A stretch of DNA of 64,000 nucleotides from Verrucosispora sp. NA02020. GTDB lineage: Bacteria; Actinomycetota; Actinomycetes; Mycobacteriales; Micromonosporaceae. The position numbers were made by a program, and so were the translations under genes. The notes under the pieces were generated by a model, which was not told the origin of the DNA, did no database searches, and was given only the letters and a program-made list of their open reading frames with translations. The DNA lies in the NCBI RefSeq assembly GCF_013364215.1, contig NZ_CP054923.1, forward strand, positions 2,046,001 to 2,110,000, in the 5' to 3' direction. Of the stretch, positions 57,103-64,000 are shown one piece after another; position 1 is the stretch's first letter, and the number at the start of each line of letters is the position of its first letter.

Positions 57103-58245
57103 GTGGTGGTGGCGGACTGGCTGGCGGCCCTGGCACGCCGCGCGGACCTGCGGGCCAAGGCGGGACTGACCCGTCGGCTGCGTCCGCGTACCGCCGACGA
57201 CGCCGTGGTGGACCTGGCCGGCAACGACTACCTGGGCCTCTCCGCGCATCCCGAGGTGGTCGCGGCGGCGGCCAAGGCGCTCTCCGAGTACGGGCTGGGC
57301 GCGACCGGCTCACGACTGGTCCGGGGCTCCACCGACGCCCACCACGCGCTGGAGGACGCGCTCGCCGACTGGCTCGGCACCGACCGGTCGCTGCTCTTCT
57401 CCTCCGGCTACCTCGCCAACCTCGGCGCGGTCCGGGCGCTGGTGCGCCCCCGCACGCTGCTGGTCTCCGACGCGCACAACCATGCCAGCCTGATCGACGG
57501 GTGTCGCATCTCCGGCGCGGAGACCGTGGTGACCCCGCACGCCGACGTTGACGCGGTGGCGGCGGCCCTGGCCGGGGCACCCGGCCGTCCGGCGGTGGTG
57601 GTCACCGAGTCGGTCTTCTCCGTCGACGGTGACCTGGCGCCCCTGGCCGAGCTGCACGCGACCGCCCGCGCGCACGGGGCGCTGCTGCTGGTCGACGACG
57701 CGCACGCGCTCGGTGTCGTCGGTCCGGCCGGGGCCGGTGCGGTGGCCGCCGCCGGGCTGACCGGCGCGCCGGACGTGGTGGTCACCGCCACCCTCTCCAA
57801 GGCGCTCGGTGGTGCCGGCGGGGTGGTGGCCGGTCCGGCCGAGTTCGTCCGGCACCTGGTGGAGACCGCCCGGACCTTCATCTACGACACCGCGCTGCCG
57901 CCGGCCGTGGCCGCCGGGGTGCACGCCGCCGTCGGGCTGGCCCGTGACGGCGACGCCCTCCGCGCCGAACTGGCCGCCCGCGCCACGCTCGCGGTGGACC
58001 GCCTGCGCGCCGCCGGCCTGGAGGTCTCCGTCCCGGACGCCGCCGTCGTCTCGGTCACCGCCGCCGGCCCGGAGGCGGCGACCGCCTGGGCCGCCGCCTG
58101 CCGGGACCGGGGCGTGGCGGTCGGCTGTTTCCGGCCGCCCTCGACCCCGGACAGCCGGTCCCGGCTGCGGCTCACCATCGGTGCCGGGCCGTCCCGGGCG
58201 GACTTCGAGCGGGCCCTGGAGGTCATCGTGGAATGTGCGCCGTGA
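57103..58245 (+). CDS. bioF: 8-amino-7-oxononanoate synthase BioF
   Basis: A 380-residue PLP enzyme joining pimeloyl-ACP/CoA and alanine. The lysine that binds PLP is in [23 protein letters not shown] and [10 protein letters not shown] are family signatures. Begins with a run of GTG codons; the first is used. Its stop overlaps bioD. No separate pimelate-making bioC or bioH is seen nearby. Confidence 0.95.
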   Translation: MVVADWLAALARRADLRAKAGLTRRLRPRTADDAVVDLAGNDYLGLSAHPEVVAAAAKALSEYGLGATGSRLVRGSTDAHHALEDALADWLGTDRSLLFSSGYLANLGAVRALVRPRTLLVSDAHNHASLIDGCRISGAETVVTPHADVDAVAAALAGAPGRPAVVVTESVFSVDGDLAPLAELHATARAHGALLLVDDAHALGVVGPAGAGAVAAAGLTGAPDVVVTATLSKALGGAGGVVAGPAEFVRHLVETARTFIYDTALPPAVAAGVHAAVGLARDGDALRAELAARATLAVDRLRAAGLEVSVPDAAVVSVTAAGPEAATAWAAACRDRGVAVGCFRPPSTPDSRSRLRLTIGAGPSRADFERALEVIVECAP

Positions 58246-58970
58246 CGGATCAGTGGCGCGGACCGGTGCTGGTCACCGGGACCGACACCGAGGTCGGCAA
58301 GACGGTGGTGACCGCCGCGATCACGGCCGCCGCGCAGGCGGCCGGGCTGCGGGTGGCGGTGGTCAAACCCGGCCAGACGGGTACGGCCACCGGTGAGCCC
58401 GGCGACGTCGAGGCGGTCACCCGGCTCTCCGCCCCGATGACCGCCCGCACGCTGGCCGCCTACCCCGATCCGCTCGCCCCGTTGGCCGCCGCCCGGGTGG
58501 CGGACCTGCCGCCGCTGGAGTTGTACAACGCCGTCGACGCGATCCGCGAGGAGGCGGAGAAGCACGACCTGGTGCTGATCGAGGGCGCCGGTGGGCTGCT
58601 CGTCCCGATGGGGCTGCGACCCTCGGGCGAGGCGTGGACGGTGGCCGACCTGGCGGTGTCGTTGGGTGCCCCGGCGGTGGTGGTGGCCCGCGCGGGTCTC
58701 GGCACCCTCAACCACACCGCGCTCACCCTGGAGGCGCTGGACCGGCGTGCGGTGCCGGCGGGTGTGGTGATCGGCGCCTGGCCGGCCGACCCGGAGCTGG
58801 TGCACTGGGCCAACGTCAGCGACCTGCTGCCGAACCTGCTCGGTGCGTTGCCGTCCGGGGCCGGGGCGATGGACCCGGGGGTGTTCCGGCGGTCCGCGCC
58901 GGGCTGGCTGACCCCGGCGTTGTACGGCGTGCTCGACGACTGGCGGGCCTGGGCCGACGAGATCAACTGA
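58233..58970 (+). CDS. bioD: Dethiobiotin synthetase BioD
   Basis: A 245-residue ATP-dependent enzyme closing the ureido ring of biotin. P-loop GTDTEVGKT near residues 16-24; EGAGGLLVPM is the second substrate motif. It starts within bioF; a GTG at 58242 overlapping the bioF stop is the alternative and would remove three residues. Third gene of the biotin set. Confidence 0.94.
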   Translation: MCAVTDQWRGPVLVTGTDTEVGKTVVTAAITAAAQAAGLRVAVVKPGQTGTATGEPGDVEAVTRLSAPMTARTLAAYPDPLAPLAAARVADLPPLELYNAVDAIREEAEKHDLVLIEGAGGLLVPMGLRPSGEAWTVADLAVSLGAPAVVVARAGLGTLNHTALTLEALDRRAVPAGVVIGAWPADPELVHWANVSDLLPNLLGALPSGAGAMDPGVFRRSAPGWLTPALYGVLDDWRAWADEIN

Positions 58971-58981
58971 GGCCGACGAGA

Positions 58982-60226
58982 TCAACCGAGCGGGGCGCGC
59001 GTCACGACCAGGGCGTCCGGCATCCGGAAGGTGAGGTTGTCCGGGTAGCGGGGTGCGCGGAGCACACGGACCCGGGCCAGCAGCGGCGCCACCTCGGTCA
59101 CCACGGTCGCCGCCTCCATCCGGGCGAGTTGGTCGCCCACGCAGCGGTGTACGCCCGCGCCGAAGGCCAGGTGCCGGCGTGACCCGCGTTGCCCCGGCCG
59201 GAACCCGTCCGGTGACTCGACGACCGCCGGGTCGCGTCCGGCACCAGCCAGCCAGAGCACGATGCTGGTGCCCGCCGCCACCGCCGTCCCGCCCAGCGTG
59301 GTGTCCACGGCGGCGACCCGCCGCCAGGTGACGATCGGCGGTTCCCGTCGCAGCCCCTCCTCGACGACGTCGGTGACGGCCACCGTGCCGTCGCGCAGCC
59401 CGGCGAGCACGGTCGGTTCCCCGATCAGCCGGTGCATCAGCAGAGTGAGGAACTGCGAGGTGGTCTCCTGGCCGGCGACCAGCAGGAAGAACAGTGCGCC
59501 GACCACCACGTCGGGCGGGTGCCCGGCGTCCCGCAACGACGCGGCGAGCCCGCCGCCGGTGACCGCGAACTCGCGCAGCACCCGGTGGAAGCGACCCACC
59601 TCGGTGGCGAGGGCCTGCTGCCGGTCGGCGTCCAGGGGTGCCCAGAACAGTTCCAGCGCGGCGCGGGCGAACTCCTTCACCGCCGCCACCGGCGCGTCGG
59701 GCAACTCGACCAGCCGGGCCAGGACCAGCAGCGGCAGGTCGGCGGCGAGCGCGGCGTGCAGGTCGACGTGCACGCCCTCGTCGAGCGTCGCGTCCAGACC
59801 GGCCACCCGTCGGCGGACCAGCGCGGCGAGCCAGTCCCGCTGCTCGGCCACCCGCCTCGGGTGCAGCGCGTCGGCGACCAGCGCGCGGATCCCCGGGTGG
59901 TCGGCCCCGCCGTTGTTGGCCAGCGTGGGCGGCAACCGGAACCGGTGCGCGGCGAGGACGCGCAGCGCGGCCACCGGGATCGGGGTCACTGCGTCCAGGG
60001 CGTTGTCCGGGCGGTACGTCACCGGGTCGGTCAGCACCTGCCGCACCAGCGCGTGCCGGGTCACCAGCAGATGGGCGACACCCACGTGGTCGACGACCCG
60101 GACCGGGTCGACACCCGCCCCCGCACCGGCTCCGGCGGACCCGGCTCCCCGGGCATCGGCCATGGCGGCACCGGCCCCGGCGCTCGCGGTCGCCTCCGGG
60201 GCCTGCTCCCAGGCGCGGAACAGCAC
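58982..60226 (-). CDS. Cytochrome P450
   Basis: A 414-residue P450. The I-helix is LVAGQETTSQF, ExxR motif EGLRREPP, heme loop FGAGVHRCVGDQLARMEA with the axial Cys. The N-terminus (about 1-40) is Ala/Gly-rich and probably disordered. It is convergent with bioD and 11 bases away, so not in the same operon. A BioI-like role in pimelate formation is possible but unsupported by the sequence. Confidence 0.92.
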   Translation of the reverse strand: MLFRAWEQAPEATASAGAGAAMADARGAGSAGAGAGAGVDPVRVVDHVGVAHLLVTRHALVRQVLTDPVTYRPDNALDAVTPIPVAALRVLAAHRFRLPPTLANNGGADHPGIRALVADALHPRRVAEQRDWLAALVRRRVAGLDATLDEGVHVDLHAALAADLPLLVLARLVELPDAPVAAVKEFARAALELFWAPLDADRQQALATEVGRFHRVLREFAVTGGGLAASLRDAGHPPDVVVGALFFLLVAGQETTSQFLTLLMHRLIGEPTVLAGLRDGTVAVTDVVEEGLRREPPIVTWRRVAAVDTTLGGTAVAAGTSIVLWLAGAGRDPAVVESPDGFRPGQRGSRRHLAFGAGVHRCVGDQLARMEAATVVTEVAPLLARVRVLRAPRYPDNLTFRMPDALVVTRAPLG

Positions 60227-60235
60227 CGCGTCACG

Positions 60236-60919
60236 CTAGCGGGCCGCCGACGGCCGTCCCGCGCGCAGCCGCCACACCGTGGTGCGCTTCACCCGTACGC
60301 TCTCCAGCGCCTCGCTGACCGGCACGTCGTAGGCGGCCAGCTCGTCGAAGCGGTCCCGGGGCAGGAAGGCGCGTCCGGGATCGCCGACCAGCACGGTGGC
60401 CCCGGACCGGGCGGCGCGCAGCAGGAACCGCAGGACCCGGTTGGCCATCGCCTCGCTGTAGAACACGTCGCCGGCGAGCACCACCTCGGCGTCCCCGGCG
60501 TCCCGATCGAGGACGTCGCCGAGTTCGGCGTCGACGCGTACCCCGTTGGCTTCGGCGTTGAGCGCGACCGCCGCGACGGCCAGCTCGTCGACCTCCACCG
60601 CGCGCACGGCGGCGGCACCGGCCCTGGCGGCGGCGATCGCCACCAGGCCGGAGCCGGAGGCGAAGTCGAGGATCCGCCGGCCGGCGACGAGGTCCGGGTG
60701 GTCGGTGACGTACCGGGCGAGGCCCTGACCGCCCGCCCAGGCGAAGGCCCAGAACGGCGGCGGCCGGTCGCTGCGGAACTCACCCTCGGTCAGCTCCCAG
60801 AGGCCGATCGGCTCGTCCGCCTGGTGCAGCCGTACCTCGGGGACGAAGGCGACGGGACCGAGCCGGGCGTGCAACTGGACGAAGGCGGCGGAGAGAGCGG
60901 ACACCCGGTGATTGTCCAT
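60236..60919 (-). CDS. Class I SAM-dependent methyltransferase (ETFB/METTL20-like)
   Basis: A 227-residue methyltransferase: PFWAFAWAGGQGLARYV precedes the SAM loop ILDFASGSGLVAIAAARAG; VEVDELAVAAV binds the ribose. This layout recalls the METTL20/ETF-beta lysine methyltransferases. Substrate unknown. ATG at 60919 is used; an upstream GTG at 60925 is the alternative. The stop lies 9 bases from the P450 start, suggesting a joint transcript. Confidence 0.85.
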   Translation of the reverse strand: MDNHRVSALSAAFVQLHARLGPVAFVPEVRLHQADEPIGLWELTEGEFRSDRPPPFWAFAWAGGQGLARYVTDHPDLVAGRRILDFASGSGLVAIAAARAGAAAVRAVEVDELAVAAVALNAEANGVRVDAELGDVLDRDAGDAEVVLAGDVFYSEAMANRVLRFLLRAARSGATVLVGDPGRAFLPRDRFDELAAYDVPVSEALESVRVKRTTVWRLRAGRPSAAR

Positions 60920-61080
60920 CGTGACCCTGTTCGGCGTGTCGCGGGTGTCGCGTGACCGGTTCAATACCGTACGTGAAAAGGGGCATCTTGCTTCACACCA
61001 CGTGCGAACACGCCCGTCTACCGGCTGGCGCCCGGCCCTCATAGCGTGGCCGATGGAGGCGACCAACAGGAGGACAGATC

Positions 61081-61992
61081 GTGAGAAGGCTGTGGCGGAA
61101 CACGCTACGGATCGGGGTGGTACTGGCCTGCGTCACCGGTGTGCACCTGGCCATGTCCGCGCCGGCACAGGCGGCGTTCGCCACCGAACTCAGCGGCCTG
61201 CCGGACCGGTTCACCGCCGGAGGGCGGGTGGAGACGGTCTCCGCCGTGGTGTCCCGCTCCGACCAGGGCGGCTGCATCAAGGTGCGTTGGTCGATGGTGG
61301 TCGGTGTGCAGGGCGTACGGCTGGACCAGGTGCGGATCGACCGGATCGAGGAGAACGGTTCGTTCCCGGTGCAGGTGCGGACCGAGGGCAACGCGGCCCG
61401 GTTGACGGACCGGCAACTCGACCCGGGCACGCTCTGTCCGGGGCGTACGGTGACCGCCCAGTACCGGATCGCGTTCGCCCGGAACGCCGACCAGGGGCAG
61501 GTCCAGCTCGCCGTCGAGGCGTACGACCAGAACCTGCAGTTGCTGTCCCGTCAGACCGCGACCCGCGACGTGGTCGGCGGCCAGGGGGCGGCCCGGCCGA
61601 CGGCGGCGCCGAACCCGACCGGGGCGACGCCGTCGGAGTCGCCGCGGGAACTGGAGCCGCAGCCGACGGAGGACCCGCCGGAGGAGGGACCGGGGGAGAG
61701 GGTCGATGCCGGTGCCGCCGGTGGCGGAGCCGCCGCGCCGGACGCCGGAGCCGCCGGCAACGTCTCGCAGACCGGGGCGGGGCTCGGCCTGACCGAGGTC
61801 GCCTTCCTGCTCGGTGGGCTGCTGCTGTTCCTCGGCGTCGGCCTGCTGATGCGGCTGCGGCAGTTGACCAAGGATCCGGAACCGGTACCCGCCGACGGCG
61901 TCTCGGTGAGCGCCGCGGACCGCTGGGAGCGGCAACCCGGGCCGCGCCAGCGCTGGCGGACGGTACCCCGTGACGGTGGTCGGCTGGGCTGA
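61081..61992 (+). CDS. Secreted single-pass membrane-anchored protein, unknown function
   Basis: A 303-residue protein with a signal peptide (1-31), a beta-rich extracellular domain (about 32-165, with two cysteines C64 and C118-like), a Pro/Glu/Ala-rich spacer (170-235), one transmembrane helix (about 240-260) and a short basic cytoplasmic tail. No family recognised. It may be a wall-spanning surface protein. GTG start. Confidence 0.8.
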   Translation: MRRLWRNTLRIGVVLACVTGVHLAMSAPAQAAFATELSGLPDRFTAGGRVETVSAVVSRSDQGGCIKVRWSMVVGVQGVRLDQVRIDRIEENGSFPVQVRTEGNAARLTDRQLDPGTLCPGRTVTAQYRIAFARNADQGQVQLAVEAYDQNLQLLSRQTATRDVVGGQGAARPTAAPNPTGATPSESPRELEPQPTEDPPEEGPGERVDAGAAGGGAAAPDAGAAGNVSQTGAGLGLTEVAFLLGGLLLFLGVGLLMRLRQLTKDPEPVPADGVSVSAADRWERQPGPRQRWRTVPRDGGRLG

Positions 61993-62020
61993 CCGCTCGC
62001 GTACTTCACACACCGGGGGT

Positions 62021-62052
62021 GCGGCCGGCGCGGGATCTCCCGCGCCGGCCGC
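62021..62052. terminator. Bidirectional hairpin between secreted and TIGR03086 genes
   Basis: Perfect 15-bp stem GCGGCCGGCGCGGGA (62021-62035) and TCCCGCGCCGGCCGC (62038-62052). Confidence 0.8.
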
Positions 62053-62080
62053 CGTACTCGTCACGCCGTGCGGCGGGCGG

Positions 62081-62656
62081 TTACGGTGCCCAGCCGGGAT
62101 CGCGGCCGAACGCGCCGATCAGCCGGTCCTGCTCGTCGGCCTGCGGTGAGACGTCGACCTGGTCGTGCACCAGCCCGTTGCTCCGGTAGTCGCCGACGGC
62201 GCGGCGGAACCACCGGGCGCACTCGGCGACCGCGTCGGCGTCCATCCTCGGGTCGACGCCGATCGCCACGGCCAGGTCCCACCCGTGAACGAGATGCTCG
62301 GCGAGCAGTTGGTGCAGGTACTCCTCGGCGGGCGTGTCGCCGGCCGAGAGGTGCACGGTGCGGTGCAGCGCGCCGGGGGAGGCGGCGGCCAGTTCGGCCT
62401 GTGCCGCCGCGTCACGCGCCGCCACGACCGGATCGTCACCGAGCTGGTCGCCGTCGTACCGGTCGCCGACCTGCGCGACGGTCCGGCCGGCGAGCAGCGC
62501 GACACTCCAGCGCTGTTCACCGACGACGTGGTTGACCAGGGTGCGGACGTCCCACCCCGGGCACGGGGTCACCGCCGACCACTGCCCACCGCCGACCTGT
62601 TCCACCCGGTCGGTGAACTCCACCAGACTGCGTCGGTACACCTCGAGCAGATCCAT
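62081..62656 (-). CDS. TIGR03086-family metal-binding protein
   Basis: A 191-residue DinB/mycothiol-type four-helix protein. Motifs: PCPGWDVRTLVNHVVGEQRW and HLVHGWDLAVAIG, whose histidines could hold a metal ion. Members relate to mycothiol-dependent maleylpyruvate isomerase, but substrates are mostly unknown. Confidence 0.88.
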   Translation of the reverse strand: MDLLEVYRRSLVEFTDRVEQVGGGQWSAVTPCPGWDVRTLVNHVVGEQRWSVALLAGRTVAQVGDRYDGDQLGDDPVVAARDAAAQAELAAASPGALHRTVHLSAGDTPAEEYLHQLLAEHLVHGWDLAVAIGVDPRMDADAVAECARWFRRAVGDYRSNGLVHDQVDVSPQADEQDRLIGAFGRDPGWAP

Positions 62657-62740
62657 GGCGTCATTGTCGTCGTCGCCGACCGCTTCCGACGGCGGTTCGC
62701 CAGGTGCCGGAGACGGCCTGGTGGTCGGTGCGGTGCGGGC

Positions 62741-63352
62741 TCAGTCGAGCTGCGCCGGATCGAGGCCCAGTTCCCGGGCGGTCACCAGGCGTACCCACTC
62801 GGCGAACTGCCGTCGGGAGATCACCCGGTCGTGCACCGCGAGCTGGACCGCCAGGCCGTCCATGACCGCGCTGATCCGCCAGGCCGCGCCTGCCGGGTCG
62901 GTGCACTCGAAGACACCCTCGCGGACCCCGTCGGAGATCACCGTCGCGAGGTCCTGCCGCCACCGCAGGTCCAACTTGCGGGAGACCTTCTCCAACTCCG
63001 GGGTACGCAGCGACTCCGACCAGCCGTCGATCCACATGGACCAGGAGGTGGGTCGACCGGCAGGAGTGTAGAGCCGGAGGATGCGACGGAGCTTGGTCAG
63101 CGGCGGGGCACTGGACCGGGTCACCGTGTCCAGCCGGGCCAGATCCTGTTCGACCGCGTACGCGAAGGCCTGCGCGAGCAGGCGTTCCTTGGTGGCGAAA
63201 TGGTAGAAGACCAGGGCCTGGCTCACCCCGGCGGCCTGCGCCACGTCCGCCGTGCGGGTGTTCGCCAGCCCCCGCTGCACGATCACGTCACAAGCGGTGC
63301 GCAGCAGGGCATCCAGGCGGATCTCGGCCGCACGTCTCGTCACGTCCGTCAC
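62741..63352 (-). CDS. TetR-family transcriptional regulator
   Basis: A 203-residue repressor with an N-terminal helix-turn-helix (NTRTADVAQAAGVSQALVFYHF) and a ligand-binding domain of the BetI-like type. Targets are unknown; it may control itself or the TIGR03086 gene downstream. Confidence 0.9.
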   Translation of the reverse strand: MTDVTRRAAEIRLDALLRTACDVIVQRGLANTRTADVAQAAGVSQALVFYHFATKERLLAQAFAYAVEQDLARLDTVTRSSAPPLTKLRRILRLYTPAGRPTSWSMWIDGWSESLRTPELEKVSRKLDLRWRQDLATVISDGVREGVFECTDPAGAAWRISAVMDGLAVQLAVHDRVISRRQFAEWVRLVTARELGLDPAQLD

Positions 63353-63648
63353 CGTAGCCCATCAAGACGGACACGGCGTGTCACCAAACCCCTGGTGATC
63401 CGGCTTGCGACAGTCGGAACCCGGACACTCGCGACGTCCGTCCCGGGCCGTCTACCGAGCTGCGGTCCTGCTCTTGCGCGGCCCTCCACCATCGGCCGCG
63501 ATCAGGAGCAACCAGTGCAGGCTCCTAGGAAGCTCGCGGGGCGCGGTCTGCCGCACGGCGGAACCGGGCGCGCCGGGTGGGGCCCGATTTGGCAACCGTT
63601 CCACCGCTCGGCTAAAGTTCTCATCCGTCACCGGAAAACCGGAGACGT

Positions 63649-63721
63649 GCGGACGTAGCGCAGCTGGTAGCGCATCACCTTGCCAAGGTGAGGGTCGCGG
63701 GTTCGAATCCCGTCGTCCGCT
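63649..63721 (+). tRNA. tRNA-Gly (GCC)
   Basis: 73 nt: acceptor GCGGACG...CGTCCGC, anticodon loop TTGCCAA, T loop GGTTCGAATCC. No encoded CCA. Confidence 0.95.
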
Positions 63722-63755
63722 CGGAGCTGCCGCCACGCGTGACGGGGGCAACCTC

Positions 63756-63826
63756 GGTGGGGTGGCCGAGAGGCGAGGCAACGGCCTGCAAAGCCGTGTA
63801 CGCGGGTTCAAATCCCGTCCCCACCT
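63756..63826 (+). tRNA. tRNA-Cys (GCA)
   Basis: 71 nt: acceptor GGTGGGG...CCCCACC, anticodon loop CTGCAAA, T loop GGTTCAAATCC. No encoded CCA. Confidence 0.95.
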
Positions 63827-63843
63827 CGGTGTAACAACAGCAC

Positions 63844-63918
63844 GGGCGATTGGCGCAGTGGGAGCGCGCTTCCTTGACACGGAAGAGGTCACTGGTTCAA
63901 ACCCAGTATCGCCCACCA
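63844..63918 (+). tRNA. tRNA-Val (GAC)
   Basis: 75 nt including CCA: acceptor GGGCGAT...ATCGCCC, anticodon loop TTGACAC, encoded ACCA at the 3' end. Confidence 0.95.
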
Positions 63919-63935
63919 TCGATCGCAGTTCGAGC

Positions 63936-63964
63936 GGCCCGCTATCAGATCCTGATAGCGGGCC
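63936..63964 (+). terminator. Hairpin terminator after the tRNA cluster
   Basis: Perfect 13-bp stem GGCCCGCTATCAG (63936-63948) and CTGATAGCGGGCC (63952-63964), 3-base loop, following tRNA-Val by 17 bases. Confidence 0.85.
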
Positions 63965-64000
63965 GGTTCGTCTTCGGGTGACCGGCTGGCCCCGTCATCC

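Noticed and set aside
58982..60226. BioI-type P450 for biotin precursor synthesis
   Set aside because: The gene is convergent with bioD and has no carrier-protein partner, so sequence gives no reason to call it bioI.
63452..63919. Minus-strand 155-codon frame with GDTGFEPVTSSVSRK and NPRTRLCRP-like text
   Set aside because: It is the antisense translation of the three tRNA genes, a well-known artefact; the tRNA structures explain the sequence.

Overview
The window is a high-GC actinobacterial chromosome segment, most probably from Micromonospora or a close relative in the Micromonosporaceae. This rests on the GC-rich third codon positions, frequent GTG starts, 1-4 base stop/start overlaps, the actinobacterial heme genes hemE-hemY-hemQ, a DUF397/XRE regulator pair, a bioB-bsaP pair, and an ACT-GNAT acetyltransferase of the type described from Micromonospora aurantiaca. 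The assignment comes from reading the sequence, not from a database search.

Layout. 0-3.3 kb: heme genes of the coproporphyrin-dependent route. 3.5-6.8 kb: two lytic polysaccharide monooxygenases (one with CBM2, one with CBM5), an ElaA-type acetyltransferase and a small zinc-ribbon protein. 6.9-13.9 kb: DUF305 lipoprotein, MsrB, a stand-alone LigD-type primase-polymerase, a Tap-like lipoprotein hydrolase, a LigC-type ATP-dependent DNA ligase and an AlkA-type glycosylase. 14.4-20.8 kb: two Stealth-family sugar-phosphate transferases flanking a GT2/CDP-glycerol glycerophosphotransferase fusion, likely a cell-surface phosphoglycan locus. 20.9-23.2 kb: a lipoprotein and an ECF sigma/anti-sigma pair. 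23.3-30.7 kb, minus strand: herA, sbcD, sbcC, a nurA-like gene and a spermidine synthase-like methyltransferase, which resembles the archaeal HerA-NurA-Mre11-Rad50 DNA end-processing operon. 30.9-34.7 kb: a membrane protein with a split hydrolase domain, a RibD-type reductase and a pRiA4b ORF-3 protein. 34.7-40.7 kb: a cellobiose uptake operon (cebE-cebF-cebG-bglC) with its LacI repressor cebR and two CebR-type operators. 40.8-43.3 kb: a large unrecognised protein with a CorA-like C-terminus. 43.2-47.5 kb: acyl-CoA dehydrogenase, APH-like kinase, and two ACT-domain genes, one fused to GNAT. 47.9-50.5 kb: DUF397/XRE pair, two small unknown genes and a cutinase. 50.7-53.4 kb: a GH9-CBM3c-Fn3-CBM2 cellulase with its own CebR-type box upstream. 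54-55.7 kb: AbiEi/DUF559 protein and a GNAT. 55.7-59 kb: biotin genes bsaP, bioB, bioF, bioD. 59-63.4 kb: P450, methyltransferase, anchored secreted protein, TIGR03086 protein and TetR. 63.6-63.9 kb: tRNA-Gly, tRNA-Cys and tRNA-Val followed by a hairpin.

Two functional themes stand out. First, plant-polymer use: the LPMOs and GH9 cellulase attack cellulose and chitin outside the cell, CebEFG imports cellobiose or cellotriose, BglC splits it inside, and CebR boxes occur at both the uptake operon and the cellulase gene. Second, DNA end repair: a Pol module, a ligase, a glycosylase and the HerA-SbcDC-NurA cluster lie within about 22 kb.

The intergenic regions are rich in palindromic elements. 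One family has at least four copies (1, 3.3, 5.25 and 55.1 kb), a second has one perfect and one degenerate copy (49.66 and 54.03 kb), and there are two further long inverted repeats, a five-unit 20-bp tandem array and a 60-bp tandem duplication. No insertion sequence, prophage, CRISPR array or replication origin was seen.
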